51,848 bases of DNA from Novosphingobium marinum (GTDB lineage: Bacteria > Pseudomonadota > Alphaproteobacteria > Sphingomonadales > Sphingomonadaceae): the NCBI RefSeq assembly GCF_013408095.1, contig NZ_JACBZF010000010.1:1-51848 (forward strand). Direction: 5' to 3'. Below the pieces are notes generated by a model. It searched no databases. It was not told where the DNA came from and was given only the letters and a program-made list of their open reading frames with translations. Positions 25,801-35,269 of the stretch are shown in pieces (position 1 is the stretch's first letter; each line of letters begins with the position of its first letter). A program made the position numbers and the translations under genes.

Positions 25801-27087
25801 ATGGATCTCCTGAAGCGCAAACCCAAGGATCTGGATGCCGCCGGATATGACGAGCACGATGAGCTCGACGAGAGGGGTTCGATCGCGGAGAACGACCAGA
25901 CCCAGAAGCGTCAGAAGATGCTGATGTACGGGCTGGTGGGCCTCATCGCGATCGCGGGGTCGATGTACGTCCTCGATACTGACGATACCATCGAACAGGC
26001 GATGGACGACGGTACTGAGACCACGGTTTCGACCGACGCTCTCATGAACCGCCAGCGTGTCGACCAGGAATGGGTCGCCATGTACGAGGGCGAGATCAAC
26101 TCCCAGGGGCAGCGGCTGAAGGGCGTCGAGGCGCAGGCCGGCCAGATGATGGAGCTTCAGTCGCAGGTCGAGAGCCTGCGCAACGAGAACGCCGCGATGG
26201 CCCGCGATGGCCAGCGTGTTCTGGAAGCATACGAGCGCGAGAACGAGCAGCTACGCCAGCAGGCGAGCCGCGGCAACGCCCGACCGAGTGCTCCGGGTCC
26301 GGTCGCCGCCGCACAGGCTTTGGGAGTCGCCCCCTCCTCATCGCCTGTCGCGGCGACGCCGCAGCCGCCGCGGCGCGCCAACGATGTGCAGATGGTCTCG
26401 TTCACGGCGAATGGCACGGGTTCGCGGATCGACGCTTCCAAGTCGCCCGCCATCTACACAGACTCTCCGAACTACTTGCCTCCCAACTCGATCGCGAAGG
26501 CGACGGTGGTCGTCGGGGTCGACGCCACCACCAACACACGCAGCCAGAGCGATCCGCTCCCGGTCCTTCTCCGCATCACCGGACCAGCGCGCTCGGTCTA
26601 CAGCGAGGGCCGGCTTCTCGCCACTCGCGTACAGGGCTGCATGGTGAACGGCGCGGCTTACGGCGACCTTTCCTCGGAGAAGGTCTACGTAAAGCTCCAG
26701 CGCATGACCTGCGCGCAGCCTGGCGGCCGCTTCGCGGTGTCGGAGGTGAAGGGCTTCATCGCCTTCGGCGGCAAGGTCGGCGTTCGCGGCCGGGTGGTCA
26801 GCCGCGAAGGGTCTCTGACGACTCAGGCCTTCCTCGCTGGTCTCGTCAGCAGCGCCGGCAGCGCCCTCAACGGCTCGTTCAACGCGCCCATCATCTCGGG
26901 GGGTCGCGAAGACCCGGATGCAAGTGAGGTCGGACTGCGCGCTCTTGGCGGCGGTGCCGAACAGGCCGGCACGACCCTCTCCGAATATCTCATCGAGCGC
27001 GCGGAGCAATATCAGCCCGTCGTCGAGATGCCCACCGGCGCAAGTGTCGAGGTCGTGTTCCTCGACGGCACCTTCATCAGGAACTGA
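25801..27087 (+). CDS. traB: TraB, inner/outer-membrane-spanning core protein (VirB10-like)
   Basis: A 428-residue protein. It has a charged cytoplasmic start, one membrane helix (about residues 40-57) and a coiled coil (about 88-155) followed by a Pro/Ala-rich linker. The C-terminal VirB10/TraB domain (about 200-428) contains LPVLLRITGPARSVYSEGRL and GFIAFGGKVGVRGRVVSREG. It spans both membranes and joins the inner-membrane ATPase platform to the TraK/TraV ring. GGAAGG precedes the ATG. The spacing from traK is 5 bases. Confidence 0.92.
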   Translation: MDLLKRKPKDLDAAGYDEHDELDERGSIAENDQTQKRQKMLMYGLVGLIAIAGSMYVLDTDDTIEQAMDDGTETTVSTDALMNRQRVDQEWVAMYEGEINSQGQRLKGVEAQAGQMMELQSQVESLRNENAAMARDGQRVLEAYERENEQLRQQASRGNARPSAPGPVAAAQALGVAPSSSPVAATPQPPRRANDVQMVSFTANGTGSRIDASKSPAIYTDSPNYLPPNSIAKATVVVGVDATTNTRSQSDPLPVLLRITGPARSVYSEGRLLATRVQGCMVNGAAYGDLSSEKVYVKLQRMTCAQPGGRFAVSEVKGFIAFGGKVGVRGRVVSREGSLTTQAFLAGLVSSAGSALNGSFNAPIISGGREDPDASEVGLRALGGGAEQAGTTLSEYLIERAEQYQPVVEMPTGASVEVVFLDGTFIRN

Positions 27088-27096
27088 GAGGCAATC

Positions 27097-27975
27097 ATGC
27101 TGAAGAATTTGACCCTCAAGCGGCTCATGCACGGCGATCATAAAGCCTCTCTCGTCCGGACCGTTCAAGCGGTCGGGATCCTTGGCGCGGGAGGCGTTCT
27201 TGCCCTCGGAGCCCAGGCTCTCGCGCAGAGTTCCTCGGACTCCGCCGTGCAACAGGCCCTCGCCGAACGCCTGCCCAAAACCGAGATCACGGCGATCGAC
27301 TGCGAGAAGATCGAGGGCGTATGCGAGGTGCAGGCTCGGCAGAACCTCTTCTACATCGATCACGGCGCTCGCTATCTCATTATCGGCCGCGTCTACGACA
27401 TGGAGACCAAGCAGGATCTGACGGCGGCGCGGCTGCTCGAGATTAACCCCGACATGCTGATCGGGCGAGGGGGCGGAGAGTCGGCCTCGCCCGGCGCCGA
27501 CATGCAAGCGACCGCCGCAGGCGATGCCACGCGCGGCTCGATCGACGATCAGATCGACCCTCGCGCATTGGCTGCGTTGCCGCAGAACGGCGCGGTCGTG
27601 ATGGGCCGGGGGACGAAGACGGTCACCGTCTTCAGCGACTTCCGCTGTGGCTATTGCAAGCGGCTTCACGAGACCCTCGAGACGCTCAACGTGAAAGTCG
27701 TCGAGCGCCCAATCTCGGTGCTCGGCACACGCCCGATTTCCGAAGCCGTGATCTGCTCCCCCGACAAGCGCCGTGCCGTGAATCAGGCGTATGATGGCGG
27801 GTCGATTACCACCGGATCGGAATGCGACACGTCGGGGCTCGATGCCAACGAAGCTTTCGCGCACCGGCATGGCTTCAATGGAACCCCCGTAATCGTCCGC
27901 GAGGATGGTGCCGTCGTTCACGGCTACCGCCCCCGCGAATTCCTCGAAAGCTGGATCCAAGGGAGTGCATCGTGA
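27097..27975 (+). CDS. DsbC-like thiol:disulfide isomerase of the transfer cluster
   Basis: A 292-residue periplasmic protein with an N-terminal signal or anchor region (about residues 25-48), a DsbC-type dimerisation domain and a thioredoxin fold. The thioredoxin fold carries the active site FSDFRCGYCKRLHE (CGYC, about 187-190) and a cis-Pro strand near GFNGTPVIVREDG. F-type clusters encode such isomerases to fold the cysteine-rich TraN, TraU and TraH proteins, all present downstream. The stop overlaps the traV start by GTGA. Confidence 0.9.
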   Translation: MLKNLTLKRLMHGDHKASLVRTVQAVGILGAGGVLALGAQALAQSSSDSAVQQALAERLPKTEITAIDCEKIEGVCEVQARQNLFYIDHGARYLIIGRVYDMETKQDLTAARLLEINPDMLIGRGGGESASPGADMQATAAGDATRGSIDDQIDPRALAALPQNGAVVMGRGTKTVTVFSDFRCGYCKRLHETLETLNVKVVERPISVLGTRPISEAVICSPDKRRAVNQAYDGGSITTGSECDTSGLDANEAFAHRHGFNGTPVIVREDGAVVHGYRPREFLESWIQGSAS

Positions 27976-28625
27976 ACAGCAGAGCCATTCTCGCCATCGC
28001 CGCGCTTGGCGGCGCGCTCTCGGCCTGCACCACACTGGGCACCAATGTGAGCGGCAGTTTCCGGTGCGATGCTCCCGACGGTGTGTGCGCCCCCTCCACC
28101 GTGATCGACGACAACGCGATATCGCGGATCGAGGAAACGAGCTCCACCGATCTGCTCAATCCCACCGGTCCCTACCAGATGGATGACGGGATCGATGCTC
28201 CGGTCCACAGCACCGTTCTCGCGTCCGTTCCCATGACGGCGACCAGTGCCCCCAGTTACGAGCTTGCCGTTGTCTTTCCGGGCTACACCGATGCGACGGG
28301 CATGATCCACGCACGGCGGACCGTCAGGACCGAGGCCGTCTTGCCCGGTCGCGGTGATGCGATGGACGCGATGGCGATGCGCGGGCGCCATCCCACGCGC
28401 AACCAGGGGCTGCTTGCGGCTGCGGAGAGTGCCCCGCCGTTCCTCGCGATCACCCCCGATATCCTCCCGCCCGCGGCTGATCCTACGGCAAAGCCGCAGG
28501 AAGTCGCCGTCGCGACAGGGACCGATCCCATCGCGGCGATCGAGGCGCAGGTATCCGAACGCCTTGCAGGCCAGCAGGCGAAGCCGCGGCGGCAGGCCGC
28601 ATCGTTTCCCGGCGTGGTGGAGTGA
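27972..28625 (+). CDS. traV: TraV, outer-membrane lipoprotein (VirB7-like)
   Basis: A 217-residue lipoprotein. The GTG start overlaps the isomerase stop and gives a lipoprotein signal ending ALSAC (lipobox LSA|C, about residue 18). The TraV-typical GTNVSGSFRCDAPDGVCAPS follows. The rest is proline-rich and low in structure. TraV anchors the core complex ring to the outer membrane together with TraK. Confidence 0.85.
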   Translation: MNSRAILAIAALGGALSACTTLGTNVSGSFRCDAPDGVCAPSTVIDDNAISRIEETSSTDLLNPTGPYQMDDGIDAPVHSTVLASVPMTATSAPSYELAVVFPGYTDATGMIHARRTVRTEAVLPGRGDAMDAMAMRGRHPTRNQGLLAAAESAPPFLAITPDILPPAADPTAKPQEVAVATGTDPIAAIEAQVSERLAGQQAKPRRQAASFPGVVE

Positions 28626-28631
28626 ACCGCG

Positions 28632-31187
28632 ATGATGAGAGCATTCAGCAACATCGTGGACCTGGTGGTCGGCGACAGCCGGAAACCCGAGCAGAAATCG
28701 AACCCGCCGCAGGTGCCGATGCTTTCGCACTATCTGGGCTATCGCTCCTACGACGAAGAAAAGCGGGTCTTCCACCAGGTCCGCTCGAAAGGCTTCATCC
28801 TCGAGCTTGCACCGCTGGTCGGGGCCAATGATCGCGTCAACGACATCATAAGCTCGCTGTTCTCGGATATCCTCCTGCCCGGGACCAAATTCAGCGTAAC
28901 CAATTATTCCTCTCCGCGCGTCGCGGAGAAGCTGCAGGACTGGGCGCTGCCGCGCTTCAGCGCCTCGGGCGTCTTCCAGACCCTTGCCCGACATCGTCTC
29001 GACAAGCTCCGCAACGGCGCGTGGTCGACCCTCGCGAGCGACGGCCCTTTCTTCGTCCGCAATTACCGTGTCGTCATGTCGGTCGGCGTCAGTCAAGGCT
29101 CCGGGCTGACGACCGATGATCTGGTGACGATGCGCGACGGGATCATTTCGGCGCTGGAATCGATCGACGTTCCAATCAAGCAATTCGAGCCCACCGATCT
29201 GATCCGCTTTTTCGACGAGATCCTGGCTCCGTCGACCGGAGCTGGAGACGAGGTTCCGGGTTACAACCGGTTCGATCCAATCAACGAACAATGCGTCCGC
29301 CGCGATCTCGTCACGCATGTCGAGAAGGATCGCCTTATCCTTCATGCGCAGTCGCTCCGCCCAACGGGTGCCTCCGTCGAGGGCGTGCCGGAGATGAAGG
29401 ATTTCGTCCCCGAGCGCTTCGACATAAGGACGATGGCGGTGCGCAATTTCCCCGATCGCTGGGCTCCGTGGGACACGCAGAAGATCATCGGCGATATCTT
29501 CAATCCCAAGCTGAACTTGCCGTGCCCGGTCCTCCAGACCGTATGCGGGGTCATCCCCGGGCAGGAGTCTTCGGAAAGCAAGGCGGGATACAAGTTCGCG
29601 CGCACGAGCTCGCTGGCGGAGGGAAAGGGCGTCAAGCTCGTCCCGAAGCTTCGCACAGAGGCCGCCGAATGGCAGTTCGTCCAAGACCGTGTGAAGCAGG
29701 GCGAAAAGCTGGTCTCATGCTATTATGCGGTTTCGATCCTCGCGCCCAAGGGACGTGGCGAGCCCTGCGAGCGAACGCTCAAGGCGCTCTACAAGGCGAG
29801 CGGGTGGGACCTGATCGACGAGACCCATATCCAGCTGCCCGCCTTCATGGCCCATTTCCCGCTCATGCTCGCGGACGGGCTCGATTCCGATTACAAGCGC
29901 ATGAAGCGGCTGCGCACCATGCGCTCCACGAACGTCGCGGCCATCGCACCGATCCAGGGTGAATATGTCGGCGGCAACATTCCGCATCTGCTGTTTATCG
30001 GGCGCCGGGGACAACCGCAATTCTGGTCGCCGTTCCAGAACGGTGCCGGCAACCACAACGTGGCGATCGCGGGCAAGTCGGGTTCGGGGAAATCGGTGCT
30101 CCTTCAGGATCTGACGGCGAGCTTCGCCGGCGTCGGCGCGAAGACGATCGTGATCGATGACGGTCGCAGTTTCGAGCACATGGCGAAGGCGCTCGGCGGC
30201 ACCTTCACCGAATTCAAGCTCTCTTCGGGCATTTCGATCAACCCCTTCCGGATGATCGACCAAGAGCTGGCCCAGGGCGACGACGACTATCTGGTCGACT
30301 GCCTCGCCATGTTGAAGTCGATCATTTCGCAGATGGCGCGAAACGAGACCCGACTGAACGACACCGAGCGCGGGCTCATCGACCAGGCCGTCAACGCCGT
30401 CTGGGAAGCAGAGGGTCGCGATGGAACGGTGGACCACATCATCGAGGCGCTCAAGCAGCCCGAACATCCCTTCGCCTACGATCTTGCGACCTCGTTGCTG
30501 CCGTTCGCCTCGACCGGGACATTCGGTCGCTTCTTCCTCGGCGATGCCAATCTGGACCTGTCGGCCGACCTCACCATCTTCGAGCTTTCCGATCTGGCGA
30601 CGCGCGAGGAGTTGCGCGGCGTGGTGCTGACATCCGTGATGTTCATCGCTTCGCAGGTGATGCGCCGGATGGACCGCTCGATCCCCAAGCCGCTTATCAT
30701 CGATGAGGCCTGGCAGATGCTGAAGGGCGGGGCGATGGCAGACTTCGTCGAGACCTATTCGCGCACCTGCCGCAAATACGGCGGTTCGCTCATCACGGCG
30801 ACGCAATCGATTCACGACTACTACAAGTCGGAGGGGTCGCGCGCCGCGCTCGAGAACTCCGACTGGTTCCTCATCCTTCAGCAGAAGGGCGAGACGATCT
30901 CCGATTTCCGCAATTCGGATCGCTTCGAGATGGACAACATGACCGAGGCGCTCTTGCGGTCCTTGAAGCGAAACGGCGTGGACTACTCGGATGTTTTCAT
31001 CCGGGGCCCCGACACCGAGAGCATCGGGCGGCTCGTTCTCGACCGCTATTCGGCGACCCTCTACTCCTCGAGCCCCGACGTCTTCGCGGACATCGAGGAA
31101 TACGTCCACCGTGGCTTCCCGATGCACGATGCGATCGAGGCGGTAGCCTTTCCCGAAACCCATCAGATGCTGGAGGCCGCGGAATGA
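28632..31187 (+). CDS. traC: TraC, VirB4-family assembly ATPase
   Basis: An 851-residue cytoplasmic ATPase that powers pilus assembly. The N-terminal TraC_F_IV region starts near PMLSHYLGYRSYDEEKRVFH. The RecA-like motor has Walker A AGKSGSGKS (about residues 479-487) and Walker B PLIIDEAWQML (about 686-696), then the VirB4-type TATQSIHDYY. Length agrees with TraC of F (about 876). GGAGTG precedes the ATG; a second ATG follows directly. The stop overlaps the next gene by 4 bases. Confidence 0.95.
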   Translation: MMRAFSNIVDLVVGDSRKPEQKSNPPQVPMLSHYLGYRSYDEEKRVFHQVRSKGFILELAPLVGANDRVNDIISSLFSDILLPGTKFSVTNYSSPRVAEKLQDWALPRFSASGVFQTLARHRLDKLRNGAWSTLASDGPFFVRNYRVVMSVGVSQGSGLTTDDLVTMRDGIISALESIDVPIKQFEPTDLIRFFDEILAPSTGAGDEVPGYNRFDPINEQCVRRDLVTHVEKDRLILHAQSLRPTGASVEGVPEMKDFVPERFDIRTMAVRNFPDRWAPWDTQKIIGDIFNPKLNLPCPVLQTVCGVIPGQESSESKAGYKFARTSSLAEGKGVKLVPKLRTEAAEWQFVQDRVKQGEKLVSCYYAVSILAPKGRGEPCERTLKALYKASGWDLIDETHIQLPAFMAHFPLMLADGLDSDYKRMKRLRTMRSTNVAAIAPIQGEYVGGNIPHLLFIGRRGQPQFWSPFQNGAGNHNVAIAGKSGSGKSVLLQDLTASFAGVGAKTIVIDDGRSFEHMAKALGGTFTEFKLSSGISINPFRMIDQELAQGDDDYLVDCLAMLKSIISQMARNETRLNDTERGLIDQAVNAVWEAEGRDGTVDHIIEALKQPEHPFAYDLATSLLPFASTGTFGRFFLGDANLDLSADLTIFELSDLATREELRGVVLTSVMFIASQVMRRMDRSIPKPLIIDEAWQMLKGGAMADFVETYSRTCRKYGGSLITATQSIHDYYKSEGSRAALENSDWFLILQQKGETISDFRNSDRFEMDNMTEALLRSLKRNGVDYSDVFIRGPDTESIGRLVLDRYSATLYSSSPDVFADIEEYVHRGFPMHDAIEAVAFPETHQMLEAAE

Positions 31188-31528
31188 ACGCATTTGCACA
31201 CGCCGGATCCCCGCACACCCGGATCGCACGCGGCCAAGACGCAATGGCCGTTGCGCTCCGCCTGATCGGGTGGTTCGCCACGACGGGCCTCGCGACCCTT
31301 GGCGTCGCGACCTTGTTCTTCGTCCTCCTCGGCAGCTTCACCCTTTCTGGGACGATGCTTCAGCTGGACAATTTGACCGCGCGCTTCCTCGCGGCCGACG
31401 CGGCTCGACAGGCGCAATTCCAAACGATCGTATTCACGGTCCTCGGCGGCACCTGGGTTCTCATCGCTTTCTTTCGCCGCGCGAGCCTTCGCTCCGTTTT
31501 CGAAGTCGCTGGAGGTGACAATGACTGA
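31184..31528 (+). CDS. Small membrane protein inside the tra cluster, unknown
   Basis: A 114-residue protein with two hydrophobic segments (about residues 22-50 and 82-98) separated by a polar helix, LTARFLAADAARQAQFQTIV. It occupies the place between traC and trbI. The ATG overlaps the traC stop, and its own end overlaps trbI by 8 bases, so it is clearly part of the operon. It has no counterpart in the F plasmid order that I recognise. Confidence 0.7.
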   Translation: MNAFAHAGSPHTRIARGQDAMAVALRLIGWFATTGLATLGVATLFFVLLGSFTLSGTMLQLDNLTARFLAADAARQAQFQTIVFTVLGGTWVLIAFFRRASLRSVFEVAGGDND

Positions 31529-32072
31529 TCTGTTCGAGAATGCCGATCGTGCGGCGACCGGCGAAGTTCGCAGGCCCAAGACAGTGGCTGCCAAACGCGC
31601 TTTCGCGGGTCTTTCACCCCGGGAGATCGCGCTGCTCGCTGCCGCCGCCGCCATCTTCATCTGGGGAGCCTGGGTCACCAAGAACCTCGTCTCTGAAGAT
31701 GGGGGACGCCAGGAGTTCGTGCAGCTTCAGCTGCAAGGCATCATCGGCGAATATCTGCAGGCCCAGGCGCGATCGAGTTCCGACGAACAGACCGCCGCCC
31801 AGGAAACGGCCGTTTTCATGGCTACACTCGATCGGACCGTCGCCGGCCTGTCGAAGAGCGGGAAGGTCGTTCTCGTGCACGAGGCTGTGATCGGCGGCGA
31901 GGTTCCGGATGTCACCCAGAGCGTAAAGGCGGCTGTCTACGCGAAGGTGCCGCGCCCGCAAATCGCCCAGGCTTCGATCGACATGCAACAAACGCAAGAC
32001 GCGCGTGTCGAGCAGGAAATGCAGGCGTTCATGGCCGCGAACGGGGGAGGGCAGGGCGGTGTTCAACAATAG
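31521..32072 (+). CDS. trbI: TrbI-like F-type transfer protein
   Basis: A 183-residue inner-membrane protein: polar start, one helix (about residues 35-53, REIALLAAAAAIFIWGAWVT), then a periplasmic coiled region. F-type TrbI lies between traC and traW, as here, and affects pilus extension and retraction. The ATG at 31521 has GGAGG 5 bases upstream; a GTG two codons earlier is inside that site. The next gene starts 14 bases before its stop. Confidence 0.8.
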   Translation: MTDLFENADRAATGEVRRPKTVAAKRAFAGLSPREIALLAAAAAIFIWGAWVTKNLVSEDGGRQEFVQLQLQGIIGEYLQAQARSSSDEQTAAQETAVFMATLDRTVAGLSKSGKVVLVHEAVIGGEVPDVTQSVKAAVYAKVPRPQIAQASIDMQQTQDARVEQEMQAFMAANGGGQGGVQQ

Positions 32073-32580
32073 AGCCAAGCGGCTGTCGACCAAGGGCAAG
32101 CTACTCGCGATCGCCGCGCTTTTCGGCGTCGGAACGGCGGTGACGTCCCTGCAGCAATGGAGCGAGACCCATGCCTTCATGATTAACGCAACGGATTCGC
32201 TGCCGAACTGGGCGTTCCTTGTCGAAAGTGGCCGCTTTCCCGACCGCGGGGATTACGTGATATTCCACCCGGGCCATGATCCGGTCACCCAGAAGTATTT
32301 CGGCGAAGAGCCTGGCGCCTTCGCCAAGATCGCCTTCGGTCTGCCCGGCGATTTCGTGACCCGCGAAGGCCGCGACGTGCTGGTCAATGGCGAGCGCATC
32401 GCATCGATCAAGCCGCTCACCAAACGGGGCGATCCCCTGACCGAAGGTCCTCTCGGCGTCGTTCCGGAAGGCTGCGTGTTCGCGGCCACTCACCACAAGG
32501 ATGGCTTCGACAGCCGCTATTCGCACATCGGCTTCGTGTGCCGCGACCGCCTCGTTGGAACGGGAGTGGCGATCCTGTGA
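32059..32580 (+). CDS. S26-family signal-peptidase-like protease of the transfer system (RP4 TraF type)
   Basis: A 173-residue inner-membrane protease. One N-terminal helix (about residues 13-28) is followed by the serine region NATDSLPNWAFLVESG (Ser about 43). The lysine region FAKIAFGLPGDFV (Lys about 94) is equivalent to the LepB pattern KRxxGLPGD. Length and layout match RP4 TraF (about 178 residues), which cleaves and circularises the TrbC pilin. Finding this enzyme in an F-type cluster suggests dedicated pilin processing. The GTG start lies inside the trbI end, after a GGGGAGGGCAGGG stretch. Confidence 0.85.
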   Translation: MFNNRAKRLSTKGKLLAIAALFGVGTAVTSLQQWSETHAFMINATDSLPNWAFLVESGRFPDRGDYVIFHPGHDPVTQKYFGEEPGAFAKIAFGLPGDFVTREGRDVLVNGERIASIKPLTKRGDPLTEGPLGVVPEGCVFAATHHKDGFDSRYSHIGFVCRDRLVGTGVAIL

Positions 32581-33233
32581 GGTATCGTCTCGTCATCCTC
32601 TCATGCGCCGCCGTCACCGCGGCTGCGACGGCGCCGTCGATGCCGACTGCGCAGGCGCAGGCGCAGGATCATGGCCAGATGGGTCAGACCTGGCCCGTCA
32701 TCGAGCCCGACCTCCTGTCCGTCATCAAGGCGCGTCTCGATCATGCGCAGGCGACCGGCAAGCTCGACGAGATGAACCAGCAGTTCGCCGCGAAAGTGAA
32801 GGATCGCGTCATGCGTCCGGTTCCCGTTCCGGGAATGGCGCGTGCCGAAGAGACGCGTTCGTGGGAATTCGATCCCGCGATCGTGGTCGAGAACGACATT
32901 CGCGACCACCAAGGCAATCTGATCGCGGCGCGTGGTCAGCGGGTCAATCCGCTAACGACTTCGGGGCTATCCAAGAAGCTCGTCTTCGTGGACGGCGACG
33001 ATCCCGCCGAGGTTGAATGGGCGCTCGGGCACGGACCCGATGAACGCGCCAAGATCATTTTCGTCGACGGTTCGCCCTTCGAATCCATGAAAACTCACCA
33101 GCGTCGGTTCTACTTCGACCAGGAGGGCAAGCTCACCAGTCATTTCGGCATCACCCGCACGCCCGCGCTCGTCGAGGCAAAGGGCGATCTCCTGCTGGTT
33201 ACCGAAAAAGCTATCCCCCGGAGGCAATCGTGA
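32577..33233 (+). CDS. traW: TraW, F-type pilus assembly protein
   Basis: A 218-residue periplasmic protein with a signal peptide (VRYRLVILSCAAVTAAATAP, cleavage near AQAQA). The TraW family phrase with PVIEPDLLSVIKARL near the N-terminus is present, as is the late KIIFVDGSPFE strand. TraW interacts with TrbC during assembly of the outer part of the channel. The GTG start overlaps the peptidase stop (GTGA), and its stop overlaps the following gene the same way. Confidence 0.87.
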   Translation: MRYRLVILSCAAVTAAATAPSMPTAQAQAQDHGQMGQTWPVIEPDLLSVIKARLDHAQATGKLDEMNQQFAAKVKDRVMRPVPVPGMARAEETRSWEFDPAIVVENDIRDHQGNLIAARGQRVNPLTTSGLSKKLVFVDGDDPAEVEWALGHGPDERAKIIFVDGSPFESMKTHQRRFYFDQEGKLTSHFGITRTPALVEAKGDLLLVTEKAIPRRQS

Positions 33234-33502
33234 CGTCCTGGCGCGATATGATCCCGGTTCCGCTGGCCGCTCCGGAAACCAAGGAGCTGCGGGCTGCGCG
33301 CTTCCGCGTCATCGCAGCCTGCCTGGTTCTCGCGGTCGCACTTCTGTTCCTTGGCGAGCTTCGCCAGCTGATCGGGTCCGCCGCTCTCCCGAGCCTGGCC
33401 GCGGCCTTCACCTTCATGGCCGTTCAGGGCTGGGCATGGGCCAGGCTGAAGAACGCCGCGGACGATGCCTGGCTCTTCAGGGAGACCGACGATGTTGCGT
33501 AG
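33230..33502 (+). CDS. Small membrane protein between traW and traU, unknown
   Basis: A 90-residue protein with two hydrophobic helices (about residues 25-44 and 50-68). The N-terminus is polar (TSWRDMIPVPLAAPETKEL) and the C-terminus acidic. The GTG start overlaps traW by GTGA, and the end overlaps traU by 11 bases. The position within the operon is certain; the function is not. F has no gene here that it resembles. Confidence 0.7.
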   Translation: MTSWRDMIPVPLAAPETKELRAARFRVIAACLVLAVALLFLGELRQLIGSAALPSLAAAFTFMAVQGWAWARLKNAADDAWLFRETDDVA

Positions 33503-34517
33503 GTGGCTTACCGTTGTTGCGGCGCTTGCCGCCCTTGCTCTTGTCGCGCCGGCGTCCGCCCAAGGACTGCCCTCCGGTCCGGGGCGTTGTTCCGGATCGT
33601 TTGTCAATCCGATCACGGATGTGTGCTGGGGCTGCATGTTTCCACTTTCGCTCGGATCGCTCAAGATCTGGCCATCCTCGCGCGCCGATACCAAGAATCC
33701 GGATCTGCCGATCTGCGCGTGCGGAACGCCCGTGCCGCGCGTCGGGCTTGCGATGGGATTCTGGGAACCCGTGCGCCTTGTCGATGTCTCGACAAAACCG
33801 TGGTGCTTTCCAAATCTCGGAGGCATCAAGCTCGACCCTGGCTTCCCGATCGGTAACGGCTATGCGTCGAACTCTTCGCAGATCGGAGGACAATCGCAGA
33901 ACACCGCCAAATATCACGTTCATTATTACATCTATCCGCTTCTCTATTGGCTGGAGGTCGTAACCGACTTCCTGTGCCTTGAGGCGAGCTCCTTCGACAT
34001 TGCCTATATGAGCGAGATCGATCCGCTCTGGCAGGACGACGAGCTGACGACGCTGTTAAACCCGGAAGCGGCGCTCTTCACCTCGCCGATCGCGCAGGCC
34101 GCGTGTTCGGCCGACTGCATCGCCTCGACCGCCAAACTGCCGATCGACGAGCTGTTCTGGTGTTCGGGTTGCCAAGGGCCGATGTATCCGATGAACGGCA
34201 ATATCGGAGCCAATGTCGGAATCAAGCAGTCGGCGCGGCTCGCGGCCGAGAGAATGATCTACAAGATGCATCGTCAGGGCCTCGCCTGGGGAACCAGCGG
34301 CTCGAAGGCCCTTTGCTCCAAATACATCATGCCGATCCTCAAGAAGAGCCAGTATCGGCTTCAGCAGGTCAACCCCACGCCGATGGTCAGCGGACGCGAA
34401 AGCTGCTCGCCGATCGGGGCGACAACCATCCTGCCCAAATCCGGACAGGTTTACCCGGTCAAGGGAGAGGACGTCGGCTTCCTCCTTTGGCGTAAACGCA
34501 ATTGCTGCGTGCTGTAG
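33492..34517 (+). CDS. traU: TraU, F-type conjugal transfer protein
   Basis: A 341-residue cysteine-rich periplasmic protein. The ATG at 33492 (GGGAGA upstream) gives the signal MLRRWLTVVAALAALALVAP...ASA|Q. Family phrases include NPITDVCWGCMFPLSLGSLK and CACGTPVPRVGLAMGFWEP. Many cysteines imply disulfides made by the cluster's Dsb proteins. TraU is needed for DNA transfer more than for pilus formation in F. Length matches the family (about 330). Confidence 0.93.
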   Translation: MLRRWLTVVAALAALALVAPASAQGLPSGPGRCSGSFVNPITDVCWGCMFPLSLGSLKIWPSSRADTKNPDLPICACGTPVPRVGLAMGFWEPVRLVDVSTKPWCFPNLGGIKLDPGFPIGNGYASNSSQIGGQSQNTAKYHVHYYIYPLLYWLEVVTDFLCLEASSFDIAYMSEIDPLWQDDELTTLLNPEAALFTSPIAQAACSADCIASTAKLPIDELFWCSGCQGPMYPMNGNIGANVGIKQSARLAAERMIYKMHRQGLAWGTSGSKALCSKYIMPILKKSQYRLQQVNPTPMVSGRESCSPIGATTILPKSGQVYPVKGEDVGFLLWRKRNCCVL

Positions 34518-34531
34518 GACGGAGGCTCGCC

Positions 34532-35269
34532 GTGAACCGAAAAATCGCTATGTCGCTCACCGGCTTCAGCCTCATCGGCTGTGTAACGGCGGTCTTCGCG
34601 CAGAGCGCTGACGGGTTCGACCCCCAAGCTATCGAGGCGCGCGCGGGAGAGTTCCAAGAGGATGCCCAGGAACTCTTCGACTACGTGACCTCCAATGGCG
34701 AGGAACATCAGGAAGAGGCGCAGACGATCGTCAATGAGGGTTACGCTTCGATCGAAGGTCTCGATGTGTCCGATATTGCGGGCGGTGACGGGCCTTTCGA
34801 CTTCGACGAAATGGTCGCCGGCGCGAAAGCGGGCATGGCCAATCCCGAAGGTGCTCCACTGTTCATCGCATTCGCGAGCCTTTCGATGCCCGAGGAATCT
34901 CTCGCGAAGATGATCGAGGACACGACCAAAGCTGGTGGCGTCGTCGTGTTCCGTGGCTTCTCGGCCGGAAACCCGCAGGCGTTCATCACCGGCATCCGCA
35001 ATGTTGTGGACCAGGCTGGCGCGAGCAACGTCGCGATCGATCCGCGGCTGTTCCGGTCGTTTCGGGTCGACCGGGTACCGACCTACGTCGCGCTTTCGAG
35101 CGATTTCGAACCCTGCGACCAGCTCGACTGCGTGACCACGCCGCCTCCGCACGACCGGATCGCCGGCAACGTCAGCGTTGGCTACGTGCTAGAGACCTTC
35201 TCGAACGCCAACGGCCCCGGCTCGCCGGTCTCGCGGGTTGCGCTCGCCAACTACAGGTCTGCGCGGTGA
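34532..35269 (+). CDS. trbC: TrbC, F-type pilus assembly protein
   Basis: A 245-residue periplasmic protein. The GTG at 34532 has GGAGG 6 bases upstream and gives a signal ending near VFAQS. The conserved part LFIAFASLSMPEESLAKMIE ... VVFRGFSAGNPQAFITGI, then VDRVPTYVALS, is the TrbC thioredoxin-like domain that works with TraW. The stop overlaps traN by GTGA. Confidence 0.88.
   Translation: MNRKIAMSLTGFSLIGCVTAVFAQSADGFDPQAIEARAGEFQEDAQELFDYVTSNGEEHQEEAQTIVNEGYASIEGLDVSDIAGGDGPFDFDEMVAGAKAGMANPEGAPLFIAFASLSMPEESLAKMIEDTTKAGGVVVFRGFSAGNPQAFITGIRNVVDQAGASNVAIDPRLFRSFRVDRVPTYVALSSDFEPCDQLDCVTTPPPHDRIAGNVSVGYVLETFSNANGPGSPVSRVALANYRSAR

Noticed and set aside
26338..31244. Very long minus-strand frames opposite traB, traV and traC
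   Set aside because: The + strand genes are clear F-type components; the minus frames are Arg/Asp/His-rich shadows caused by GC-rich third positions.
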